Source: a virus. Taken from it: DNA of 20,148 nt. Every line of letters begins with the position of its first letter. Position 1 is the first letter of the stretch. Under the pieces are notes generated by a model. That model saw nothing but the letters and a program-made list of their open reading frames with translations. It was not told the origin of the DNA and searched no databases. The stretch spans positions 1 to 20,148 of the IMG/VR virus record IMGVR_UViG_3300032116_001647; one strand, 5' to 3'. The translations under genes were made by a program, and so were the position numbers. Below are positions 1 to 5,285 of this stretch, piece after piece.

Positions 1-13
1 AGCCGAACTATGA
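1..13 (+). CDS. 3' tail of the tail fibre gene (partial)
   Basis: The first 13 bases match the last 13 bases of the fibre gene at 18160-19221 (codons for Ala-Glu-Leu then TGA at 11-13). Only the end of the gene is present here because the window opens inside it. Its TGA overlaps the ATG of the next gene at 10. Confidence 0.8.
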
Positions 14-213
14 AATATCAACTATTCCAATCCCCATTCACGAACAAAATTTCAGTCATTCAACACAACGACGACGGATCGTCAATTTGCTTCGACCCGG
101 TCAATGACAACACGATCGGCGAACACTTCCGCGCATGGCTCGCCGAAGGTAACGAACCTCTGCCAGCATTACAACCCGAGACACAGTCGGAACCCGATTC
201 CATAGAAACGTGA
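10..213 (+). CDS. Small tail-fibre-associated protein (67 aa), left copy
   Basis: The gene encodes 67 residues with no signal peptide or membrane segment. The C-terminal half contains the pattern FDP...N followed by AWLAEGN and a Pro-rich end. Small phage proteins with this FDPAN...WLAEGN pattern are commonly found directly after tail fibre genes, and the motif also occurs at fibre C-termini. Here it overlaps the fibre stop by four bases, so it is translationally coupled to it. A role as a fibre accessory or chaperone is inference. The copy at 19218-19421 differs by F40Y and E57Q. The stop overlaps the GTG start of the next gene. Confidence 0.75.
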   Translation: MKYQLFQSPFTNKISVIQHNDDGSSICFDPVNDNTIGEHFRAWLAEGNEPLPALQPETQSEPDSIET

Positions 214-869
214 CCCGGATCGCCCGGATCCTCATCTGGGCTCCAGCAGCTGCGCTCACACTCATCGCATCACAAGCCTCCGCGACCGGCTTCATCGTCT
301 GGACTTGTATCGCGGAGCAGAGCTGGACAATGAACCAACCGGTCGAGCATTACGACGCCGGGCTCTTTCCCGGCTGGGACGACTGCGAAGCGTGGCGAGC
401 CGGTGATCCCGGTGAGAGCTACGTCTGGAGCTACGGGCTCCCACAAGTAACACCGACAACATCGACGAGCTCGACTACGAGCACGAGCACCACGTCGACC
501 ACGTCGACCACGTCCACGACGACGACAACCACGATCGCTCCAGAGCCTTCTCCGACGACCGTAGAGACGACCACAACGACCTCGAGCACTACAACACCTC
601 CGACGACGACCAGCACCTCCACGACCTCTACAACGTCAACCACGAGCACCACAACCACCACAATGACGACAACGACAGTCCCCGAAACAACCACGACAAC
701 GACCACGATCGCTGAGCTCATCAAAAAAGAACCCAAGATCGAATCGCGGTCAATCAACACCGACGCTCTCGCTCCCGGCGTCACCCCAGAACAAGCGACG
801 GTCGTAGTGATCTCAACAATCACCGCGCTCGTCGTCCCAACACCTACCAGCAGAAAGAATCGGAAATGA
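210..869 (+). CDS. Secreted, probably membrane-anchored Thr-rich (mucin-like) protein, left allele
   Basis: The 219-residue protein has four parts. Residues 1-25 are a Sec-type signal peptide (positive N-terminus, hydrophobic core, cleavage near SQASA). Residues 26-80 form a small Trp/Cys-containing domain with only two cysteines (C33, C59), probably a disulfide. Residues 81-168 are almost entirely Thr/Ser with short VPET and IAPEP breaks, like an O-glycosylated stalk. Residues 197-211 are a hydrophobic stretch followed by a basic tail (RKNRK), like a C-terminal anchor. The start is GTG at 210, inside the preceding stop; the gene runs into the next with an ATGA overlap, so it is expressed with the lysis genes. 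I do not recognise the N-terminal domain. Surface masking, superinfection exclusion or a lysis helper are all possible. Confidence 0.85.
   Translation: MTRIARILIWAPAAALTLIASQASATGFIVWTCIAEQSWTMNQPVEHYDAGLFPGWDDCEAWRAGDPGESYVWSYGLPQVTPTTSTSSTTSTSTTSTTSTTSTTTTTTIAPEPSPTTVETTTTTSSTTTPPTTTSTSTTSTTSTTSTTTTTMTTTTVPETTTTTTTIAELIKKEPKIESRSINTDALAPGVTPEQATVVVISTITALVVPTPTSRKNRK
450..713 (+). repeat. Thr/Ser-codon low-complexity tract with 9-base tandem units
   Basis: About 88 codons are nearly all ACN or AGC/TCG. Within it the 9-base unit CACGTCGAC is repeated directly at 491-508 (two exact units plus a diverged third). In the right copy the same place, 19699-19725, has three exact units. All length changes seen are multiples of three, so reading frame is kept. 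Confidence 0.85.
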
Positions 870-1036
870 GAAAACTATTCGACGAGCTCACCGCTCTCGT
901 CTGGACTCTCGCCGGCACAGGGCTCGTCATCATCACACTCACCGGATCGGTGCGTCGCTCCGCGATCATCATCACGCTCACAGCTCTCGCGATAAACTTG
1001 GCGACGATCGCACTCAAAAAGGACGACGACGAATGA
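866..1036 (+). CDS. Small two-TM membrane protein, possible holin partner (56 aa)
   Basis: A 56-codon gene starts at ATG 866, overlapping the previous TGA, and stops at 1034-1036, overlapping the next ATG. Two hydrophobic segments (about residues 10-28 and 33-50) are split by a short loop with two arginines, and the C-terminus is charged (KKDDDE). It lies directly before a holin-like gene and an endolysin. Small paired membrane proteins at this place often act as holin/antiholin pairs; that assignment is inference from position and topology. The first 20 codons recur at 20089-20148. Confidence 0.7.
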   Translation: MRKLFDELTALVWTLAGTGLVIITLTGSVRRSAIIITLTALAINLATIALKKDDDE

Positions 1037-1287
1037 CACTTCAACTCGCAAAAGACATTCTTTTTCGCATCATCGGACTATTTCTCACCTCCGCTCTCGG
1101 CATCATCACCGGCGCAGCTCTTATCGCCCCAGACGTCAAAATCTGGGAATCAGCAGTCCTCGCCGGCTTCTCCGCAGTCGCCGGAGTGATCCAAAAACTC
1201 GGAACCGCGATCCTCGACGGCAAGATCACCGCCGAAGAACTAGACCAAGCGTTCAACGTCTCACGGTCAAAAGAAGACAAAGCATGA
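1033..1287 (+). CDS. Holin-like protein (84 aa)
   Basis: The protein has 84 residues. Two hydrophobic segments (about residues 11-31 and 39-60) are followed by a charged C-terminus containing DGKITAEELDQAF. This layout, with a short loop between the helices and a DGK-type tail, resembles the r1t-like phage holins that form the inner-membrane lesion releasing the endolysin. It overlaps the two-TM gene upstream and the endolysin downstream by four bases each, typical of a lysis cassette. No catalytic motif is visible. The other small membrane proteins at 866 and 1844 could instead be the pore former. Confidence 0.65.
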   Translation: MTLQLAKDILFRIIGLFLTSALGIITGAALIAPDVKIWESAVLAGFSAVAGVIQKLGTAILDGKITAEELDQAFNVSRSKEDKA

Positions 1288-1847
1288 GCTCAAAGAAACG
1301 TCCCTACACCGGGACAACCGACGGAGTCGCAACCGCGAAACGCAAAGGACTCGAACGCTTCGCGAAATTCTTCTGCGACGAATACGGCTTCACAAATTGG
1401 GGAACACTCTCCGTCCGGATCATGAAATCCGCTCCGGCAGACATTCAACGACTCCCGATCGACAACCCCAAAGCGCGTCCTTGGCTCTCTGTTCACGCAA
1501 CCGGACGAGCAGTCGACCTTCATCACCCGAACCGGAAAATCATCGTCGCGGTCTGTGACTTTCTTGTCGCGAACGCCGATCAGCTCGGCATCGAAGAAAT
1601 CCACGACTACAACTACAAAGCCGACGGATCCGAATTCGCTTGGGGTAGAGGCTGGCGATGCTCGAGGAACGCTTGGAAAATCTACGACGCAAAAGCAAAC
1701 GCCGGAACACCCGGAGGAACAAAACAGACGTCAAAATGGATCCACGTTGAGCTCTCACCCGAATTCGCAGACGACCCAAAAAAAATTCTCGACGCATTGA
1801 CGGCAGCTGACAAAACGGTGATCCCCAAAAAGAAACCAAAGAAATGA
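1284..1847 (+). CDS. Endolysin, M15-type zinc peptidase (VanY/D-Ala-D-Ala or L-Ala-D-Glu peptidase-like)
   Basis: The 187-residue protein carries the M15 metal-site signatures: SVHATGRAVD at residues 69-78 (H71, D78 as ligands) and WIHVE at 152-156 (H154 as third ligand). This family cuts peptide bonds in peptidoglycan stem peptides. There is no signal peptide, so release must depend on a holin, in line with the holin-like gene just upstream. The last ten residues are very basic (IPKKKPKK), which may help wall binding; no separate cell-wall-binding domain is seen. Start ATG 1284 overlaps the upstream gene; its stop overlaps the ATG of the single-TM gene at 1844. Confidence 0.85.
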   Translation: MSSKKRPYTGTTDGVATAKRKGLERFAKFFCDEYGFTNWGTLSVRIMKSAPADIQRLPIDNPKARPWLSVHATGRAVDLHHPNRKIIVAVCDFLVANADQLGIEEIHDYNYKADGSEFAWGRGWRCSRNAWKIYDAKANAGTPGGTKQTSKWIHVELSPEFADDPKKILDALTAADKTVIPKKKPKK

Positions 1848-1948
1848 AAGCTCTCGTCGTCGCGGTGATTATCTTCGGGCTTCCTCTCGTTGGGATACTC
1901 ATCGCGATCGCGTATCTGTGGAAGGCACTAGACCAAGACACGGACTAG
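1844..1948 (+). CDS. Very small single-TM protein closing the lysis cassette (34 aa)
   Basis: Thirty-four codons start at ATG 1844 (inside the endolysin stop) and end with TAG at 1946-1948. Residues 2-24 are an unbroken hydrophobic helix (Val/Ile/Leu/Gly), followed by a short acidic tail (LDQDTD). The ATGA overlap and the terminator-like hairpin directly after it support a real gene. Function is unknown; a holin regulator or a spanin-like helper in an actinobacterial envelope are possibilities. Confidence 0.6.
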   Translation: MKALVVAVIIFGLPLVGILIAIAYLWKALDQDTD

Positions 1949-1958
1949 AATCCGCAGA

Positions 1959-2000
1959 GCCGGATCACTTGCGTCGCTCCTTCTTCGCGAGTGATCCGGC
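1959..2000 (+). terminator. Strong hairpin ending the tail/lysis transcript
   Basis: A 15-base arm at 1959-1973 pairs with 1986-2000 (fourteen Watson-Crick pairs and one G-T wobble) around a 12-base pyrimidine-rich loop. It lies 11 bases after the last lysis gene and just before the early promoter. No T-run follows, as is usual for actinobacterial terminators. Confidence 0.75.
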
Positions 2001-2023
2001 GAATGCCACACTCTGACGCTCCA

Positions 2024-2035
2024 TTGTGTTATCTT
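2024..2035 (+). promoter_or_regulatory. Candidate extended -10 promoter for the early region
   Basis: TATCTT at 2030-2035 is preceded by TG at 2027-2028, giving an extended -10 element (TGTTATCTT). No good -35 box is visible 17 bases upstream. The predicted start falls near 2042, at the base of the hairpin there. This is the only gap between the late-operon terminator and the early genes, which supports a promoter here. Confidence 0.5.
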
Positions 2036-2041
2036 CACGAC

Positions 2042-2060
2042 TGTCGCGGTGAACGCGACA
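2042..2060 (+). promoter_or_regulatory. Perfect inverted repeat in the early leader (operator or 5' mRNA hairpin)
   Basis: TGTCGCG at 2042-2048 pairs exactly with CGCGACA at 2054-2060 around a five-base loop. It lies at the predicted transcript start and five bases before the Shine-Dalgarno AAGGAG at 2066-2071. It could bind a dimeric repressor as DNA or stabilise the 5' end of the mRNA. Confidence 0.55.
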
Positions 2061-2078
2061 CAAAGAAGGAGAAACTCA

Positions 2079-2636
2079 ATGACGTCATATGACGACCGGC
2101 TCGGCGACTACGTCGACGTAGCACAAAGGATCCGCGAATTCCGCGACAAGTATCCTCACGGCTCACTACAACCTCTCAACCTCGACGAACCTTTCACGAT
2201 CACGACGATCGGCGACCGAATCTTCGTTGTCTATGTCGCGGTGGCGTATCGAACACCAGACGACGCTCGACCCGGGATCGGGCTCGCTTGGGAACCTTTC
2301 CCCGGTCGCACCCCATACACCGCGAATTCTGAGCTCCAGAATGCGGAGACGGCAGCTTGGGGACGGGCAATCGTCGCAGCTCTCGCAGGCGACACCAAGA
2401 AGATCGCGTCACGCGACGAGGTTGTCAATCGGTCTATGGAGCACCCAAGCATCGAAAAAGACCAGGCTCCGGTGCATGGAATCGAACGTCCATCATCAGA
2501 CGCACAAAAGAAATTCGTCCGCGATCTCATGCGAAAGCACGTTCACGAACTCGAAGTCGACTTCGATTCGTTGACGTCACGAGACGCGAAGCAGCTCATC
2601 GACGAGCTAAAGAGCTCACCGCTGAAGGAGGGGTAA
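2079..2636 (+). CDS. Probable single-strand annealing / ssDNA-binding recombination protein (ERF/Rad52-like)
   Basis: The protein has 185 residues from ATG 2079; this start is chosen over a GTG at 2049 because AAGGAG lies 7 bases upstream of the ATG. The N-terminal domain (about 10-120) has YVDVAQRIREF, a beta-rich core, AYRTPDDARPGIG, WEPFPGRTPYT and the helix SELQNAETAAWGRAIVA, a signature shared with actinophage proteins annotated as ERF/RecT-type or ssDNA-binding proteins. The C-terminal part (137-181) begins SSDAQKKFVRDLM, like the small helical tail on many phage annealing proteins. It is the first early gene and is followed at once by a nuclease, as in a recombination pair. The exact family is not certain. 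Confidence 0.65.
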   Translation: MTSYDDRLGDYVDVAQRIREFRDKYPHGSLQPLNLDEPFTITTIGDRIFVVYVAVAYRTPDDARPGIGLAWEPFPGRTPYTANSELQNAETAAWGRAIVAALAGDTKKIASRDEVVNRSMEHPSIEKDQAPVHGIERPSSDAQKKFVRDLMRKHVHELEVDFDSLTSRDAKQLIDELKSSPLKEG

Positions 2637-2947
2637 TGCTCGAAAAACACTTCGCCTCACAACTCGAAGACCTCTTCCGGCTCACCGGCTGGAGATTCCA
2701 ACATCAGCGACCAGCGCAATACATCGACGGACGCTACGCGACACACTTCACCGGAGATCAAGGCTTCCCGGACTATGTCGCGGTGCGCGGTGATCGGCTC
2801 ATCTTCACCGAGCTCAAAACAGACACCGGACGCGCTACAACCTCCCAGCTCACTTGGCTCTCCGATCTTCAATCAGCTCGCACAATCGAGGTCTATCTAT
2901 GGCGACCCAGCGACCTCAACCAAATCGGAAGGATCCTCGCACGATGA
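2636..2947 (+). CDS. VRR-NUC family nuclease
   Basis: The 103-residue protein fits a stand-alone VRR-NUC domain (PD-(D/E)XK fold): GFPD at residues 43-46 (D46), ELK at 59-61 (E59, K61), Gln71, and VYLWRPSD at the end of the core. Such phage nucleases act on branched DNA or as resolvase-like nicking enzymes. The start ATG 2636 overlaps the TAA of the annealing protein gene by one base, with AAGGAGGGG just upstream, so the two are translated together. Its stop overlaps the next ATG by four bases. Catalytic residues appear complete. Confidence 0.85.
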   Translation: MLEKHFASQLEDLFRLTGWRFQHQRPAQYIDGRYATHFTGDQGFPDYVAVRGDRLIFTELKTDTGRATTSQLTWLSDLQSARTIEVYLWRPSDLNQIGRILAR

Positions 2948-3174
2948 ACGACAACTGCTACAACTGCCGAGACCTCCAGCAACAAGTCAACGAGCTTCGC
3001 GCAGAGCTCGAATGCCAAAAACTCGAGAACATCTCGCTACTGACCTCAGCGATGCTCAAATCGCGGTGGGATCATATGAACTCGATCATCAAGCCAATCA
3101 CCTCATGGAGAGAAGACTTCGTCTGTGCCGACCCGATCTGTGATCTCTGCCACCCGGAGAACGACAATGACTGA
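2944..3174 (+). CDS. Small Cys-pair (zinc-binding-like) protein with helical segment (76 aa)
   Basis: The protein starts MNDNCYNC (one CxxC pair), continues with a charged, helix-prone stretch (RDLQQQVNELRAELECQKLE, possible coiled coil) and ends with C..., ICDLCHPE (second CxxC). Two separated pairs suggest a zinc site or a redox pair. I do not recognise a family. It overlaps the nuclease gene by four bases and the next Cys-rich gene by eight, so it belongs to the early operon. Confidence 0.65.
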   Translation: MNDNCYNCRDLQQQVNELRAELECQKLENISLLTSAMLKSRWDHMNSIIKPITSWREDFVCADPICDLCHPENDND

Positions 3175-3454
3175 ACCGATCTTCATATATTTCAGCGACC
3201 AAGCCCCAGAAGGACACCCATACGCCGAACAAGTCCGCGTCGAATGCCGAGACTGCCCTCGAATGGTGCTCTGCCTCAATGAAGTCATGGAAGCATTCTT
3301 CATCACTCGGATCGGTGCAATCTGTCTCAATTGTTTCACGAAACGCTACAACGACCAAGACCCGAAACACTTAGACGCTCTCGACCCGAACCTCGACTGG
3401 CAAGCCTGCGGAGCGTCTGACTGTCACCTATGCACCGGGAGCGACAACGAATGA
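3167..3454 (+). CDS. Small Cys-rich zinc-finger-like protein (95 aa)
   Basis: Ninety-five residues with three cysteine clusters: ECRDC near residue 25, ICLNC near 52, and CGASDCHLC near the C-terminus. The first two are spaced like a zinc ribbon. The C-terminal cluster echoes the C-terminal CADPICDLCH of the preceding gene, so the two may be relatives or partners. The start ATG 3167 lies eight bases inside the upstream gene; its stop overlaps the methylase ATG. Function unknown. Confidence 0.65.
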   Translation: MTEPIFIYFSDQAPEGHPYAEQVRVECRDCPRMVLCLNEVMEAFFITRIGAICLNCFTKRYNDQDPKHLDALDPNLDWQACGASDCHLCTGSDNE

Positions 3455-4011
3455 AATTATGCATCGCGGATCCTCCATACCTAGGACGGGCGGTTAGGTG
3501 GTATGGCGAGAACGGTTGTGGAGACGGATATGGAAAGAATCAAGCTGACAACCACCCAGACGCTCATTTATGGGACAAAAGAGAAACGCACCAAAATCTA
3601 GTCAAACAATTAGAAAACGAGTTCGACGGCTGGGCAATCGCCATGAGCGTACATAGCTTGTCGACCTACTTGGAAATAGTGGAAACTGATAGCAGAAACG
3701 GAATTCGAGTATGCGTCTGGTATAAGCCTTCTGCGGTCACGAGTGGCAATCGGATCACTAATAATTGGGAACCGGTGCTAATTCGAGTACCGCAAACGCG
3801 CAAAGGTTGGCTGAGTAATTGTCCTCGAGTGTCAGACGTTCTAATCGCAAATTCTCCGCGAAAAGGATTCCGAGGAGCCAAGCCTATTGAGTGGACTCAT
3901 TGGATATTAGATCTTCTTGGGTATTGTGACGATGATCAGATCGTAGATCTCTTTCCCGGTTCGGGAGCAGTCACAGAAGCTCTTAGGCAACTGAGGCTAT
4001 TCAATGACTGA
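3451..4011 (+). CDS. DNA methyltransferase (DPPY class, circularly permuted motif order), low GC
   Basis: The 186-residue protein has the catalytic DPPY motif at residues 7-10 and the AdoMet-binding motif VDLFPGSGAV at 165-174, so catalysis precedes cofactor binding as in beta-type N6-adenine/N4-cytosine methylases. In between are ...DGWAIAMS, VWYKP (88-92), WEPVL (106-110) and RGAKP (141-145), the pattern of a methylase family found in many actinophages. No target-recognition domain is added. GC over 3481-3960 is about 47-48% by my count, against about 58-60% in neighbouring lines, and it uses TTA, ATT, GGT and TTG codons that neighbours avoid, suggesting recent acquisition. Role: modifying phage DNA against host restriction, or regulation. 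Confidence 0.88.
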   Translation: MKLCIADPPYLGRAVRWYGENGCGDGYGKNQADNHPDAHLWDKRETHQNLVKQLENEFDGWAIAMSVHSLSTYLEIVETDSRNGIRVCVWYKPSAVTSGNRITNNWEPVLIRVPQTRKGWLSNCPRVSDVLIANSPRKGFRGAKPIEWTHWILDLLGYCDDDQIVDLFPGSGAVTEALRQLRLFND

Positions 4012-4513
4012 GATCCGCTCCGATAACTATTTCGCGATAGTCCCCGAATGGATCATCGACTCAGACGTCTCAGCGAACGCAGTCCGGCTCTACGCGATAC
4101 TGAACCGCTACGCGAACAGTCGGGGTCAAGCCTTCCCGACTCGGGCAACACTCGCCAAGCGTATGAGCTGCTCAACAGACACAGTCGACCGAGCAAAACA
4201 AGAGCTCGTCGACATAGGAGCACTCACGATCCAGCGACGCACAACAGACGCCGGAGACCCAACATCGAATCTCTACACTATCCACACTTTCCCGGTGGAT
4301 AATGGGGAAAACTCCGCAGAGGTGCGGAAGGGTATGGGCAAAGATGCGCCTACGGGTATGGGCAAGAATGCGGAACAAAACAGAGTCAATATGAACCAGA
4401 GCCATATTCGGCAAGATCCGCATGAATGCGAACTATGCCAAGGATTAGGAATAGTCGTCGGGAGCTGGGATCCAGAATCCAACACATCGGAGAAGTGTTC
4501 ATGCAAACTCTAG
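4004..4513 (+). CDS. Replication-initiator-like winged-helix protein with C-terminal Cys pairs
   Basis: The 169-residue protein begins with a winged helix-turn-helix domain of the HTH_36 kind (about 8-95): FAIVPEWIIDSDVS, SANAVRLYAILNRYAN, FPTRATLAKRM...STDTVDRAKQELVDIGAL. This domain is typical of phage and plasmid replication initiators. A hydrophilic linker (96-138) contains two copies of GMGK, encoded by a direct DNA repeat. The C-terminus has CELC (142-145) and CSC (165-167), a small zinc-like site resembling a truncated DnaJ Cys motif. The start overlaps the methylase stop by eight bases. With no polymerase or helicase nearby, it could recruit host replication proteins. Confidence 0.7.
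   Translation: MTEIRSDNYFAIVPEWIIDSDVSANAVRLYAILNRYANSRGQAFPTRATLAKRMSCSTDTVDRAKQELVDIGALTIQRRTTDAGDPTSNLYTIHTFPVDNGENSAEVRKGMGKDAPTGMGKNAEQNRVNMNQSHIRQDPHECELCQGLGIVVGSWDPESNTSEKCSCKL
4313..4408. other. Iteron-like direct repeats and inverted repeats inside the initiator gene (candidate origin)
   Basis: Three elements are packed here. TCCGCA at 4313-4318 pairs with TGCGGA at 4323-4328. Two 19-base direct copies, GGGTATGGGCAARRATGCG, lie at 4330-4348 and 4354-4372 with a 24-base period and two differences. An AT-richer stretch with AATATG at 4388-4393 and CATATT at 4403-4408 follows. Lambda-type phages place origin iterons within the initiator gene between its two domains, which is the layout here. 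Origin function is inference. Confidence 0.5.
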
Positions 4514-4689
4514 GAATGGGATACAACAATCCAGACGACACACGCTCTCAGCTGAGAGAACTCCTCGACAACGACCTCGACGAACACACTCGAGAAACAA
4601 TCGCGGAGGCAATCACAACGATCACCCAACTCAAAAGCGACCTCCGGCGAGCTGGCTGGAGTTTCCAAGATAGGAGCGACAAAGCATGA
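4501..4689 (+). CDS. Hypothetical small helical protein (62 aa)
   Basis: From ATG 4501 (preceded by GGAGAAG) the product is 62 residues, mostly predicted helix (SQLRELLDNDLDEHTRETIAEA, then ITTITQLKSDLRRAG). The N-terminus overlaps the initiator gene by 13 bases; ATG 4516 is an alternative start. The stop overlaps the next ATG by four bases. No family recognised. Early-region location suggests a regulatory or takeover role, but nothing in the sequence shows it. Confidence 0.55.
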   Translation: MQTLGMGYNNPDDTRSQLRELLDNDLDEHTRETIAEAITTITQLKSDLRRAGWSFQDRSDKA

Positions 4690-4901
4690 GCGACGACGAA
4701 CAATTCGTCCGGATCGCGACCCGGCTCGAACTCGAGACCCGGATCGAACTACTCAACGACGTGAAAAGAGCAGCTGACAGGCTTCGCGGTGCTCTCGAAG
4801 ACGCTTGCGAAATGCACCGCGTCGGCGATTCACTCATCATTGACGCTCTCGCGAACCTGAGAGAAGCCCTCAAGATCTGCGAACTACCCAACGGGAACTA
4901 A
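4686..4901 (+). CDS. Hypothetical small helical protein (71 aa)
   Basis: Seventy-one residues, acidic N-terminus (MSDDEQ) and two long amphipathic helices (RLELETRIELLNDVKRAADR and the stretch from GDSLIIDALANLREALKIC). Such a helical hairpin could dimerise. It starts inside the stop of the previous gene (ATGA). No recognised domain; function unknown. It is followed by a 30-base gap with a fresh Shine-Dalgarno for the next gene. Confidence 0.55.
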   Translation: MSDDEQFVRIATRLELETRIELLNDVKRAADRLRGALEDACEMHRVGDSLIIDALANLREALKICELPNGN

Positions 4902-4931
4902 ACCGAAACAACCAAGAAGGAGACCAAAACA

Positions 4932-5285
4932 ATGAACGAGCCCCACCTAACACTCTGGGAAGCCCTAGATCAAGTCATTCCAGCGCATAGACTGGCAAGA
5001 CCTAACCAACCAGAGACCGCCAAGGAAGCCTCCGAGAGCGCAAGCCGGAGAGCACCTTCACAAAGGAGGCGCGTATGGGAAGCACTCATAGAACTCGGAT
5101 CAGCGACCGACTACGAAATCTCAATCCACCTTGGGATCCTTCGGAGCTCAGCTGCCAAAAGACGACAAGAACTCTCCGACCAAGGCTTCGTCGTCGACAC
5201 CGGACAACGACGCAAAACCGACACCGGCTCAACCGCCGTCGTCTGGCGATGCTCCTACTCCCAGCACTACTCGGACTCACAATGA
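4932..5285 (+). CDS. Winged helix-turn-helix DNA-binding protein (117 aa)
   Basis: The start ATG 4932 has AAGGAG at 4917-4922, one of the clearer ribosome sites in the window. Residues about 42-112 form a winged helix: RRVWEALIELGSATDYEIS (helix 1 and 2), HLGILRSSAAKRRQELSDQG (recognition helix), then the wing with VVDTGQRRKT and VWRC. The fold resembles phage proteins that sense or control transcription. The N-terminal 40 residues are less ordered. It is the last gene of the early block and could be a late-gene switch. The 3' end overlaps the lysozyme-like gene by 37 bases in another frame. Confidence 0.65.
   Translation: MNEPHLTLWEALDQVIPAHRLARPNQPETAKEASESASRRAPSQRRRVWEALIELGSATDYEISIHLGILRSSAAKRRQELSDQGFVVDTGQRRKTDTGSTAVVWRCSYSQHYSDSQ

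Larger units (their letters stand above)
1..925. repeat. Left copy of the terminal overlap (genome redundancy)
   Basis: This stretch recurs at 19209-20148 in the same orientation. Reading the copies side by side gives about 20 single-base differences outside the Thr-codon tract and a net 15-base length difference inside it (one extra 9-base unit plus 6 bases in the right copy). The match runs to the last base of the window, so the sequence wraps onto itself with a unit length near 19.2 kb. Because the copies differ, they are better explained as two alleles of one circular or permuted phage population than as a fixed direct terminal repeat. Confidence 0.93.

Noticed and set aside
453-700. CRISPR-like or iteron array in the Thr tract
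   Set aside because: The repeats are codon-level (multiples of three) with no unique spacers and encode the stalk of a secreted protein.
431-823. Long reverse-strand open frame rich in Val (and its match at 19639-20046)
   Set aside because: It is the mirror of the Thr-codon tract: reverse ACN codons read as GTN. No ribosome site, and composition fully explained by the forward gene.
1-925. Fixed direct terminal repeat of a linear virion genome
   Set aside because: The two copies differ by about 20 bases and 15 bases in length, and the edges fall inside genes. True terminal repeats are normally identical. Population variation at the closure of a circular map is simpler.
2049-2078. GTG start at 2049 for the annealing-protein-like gene
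   Set aside because: It lies inside the inverted repeat and has no ribosome site, while ATG 2079 has AAGGAG seven bases upstream.
5075-5248. Longer N-terminus for the lysozyme-like protein
   Set aside because: The upstream part is Arg-rich out-of-frame shadow of the winged-helix gene. ATG 5249 yields a proper signal peptide.
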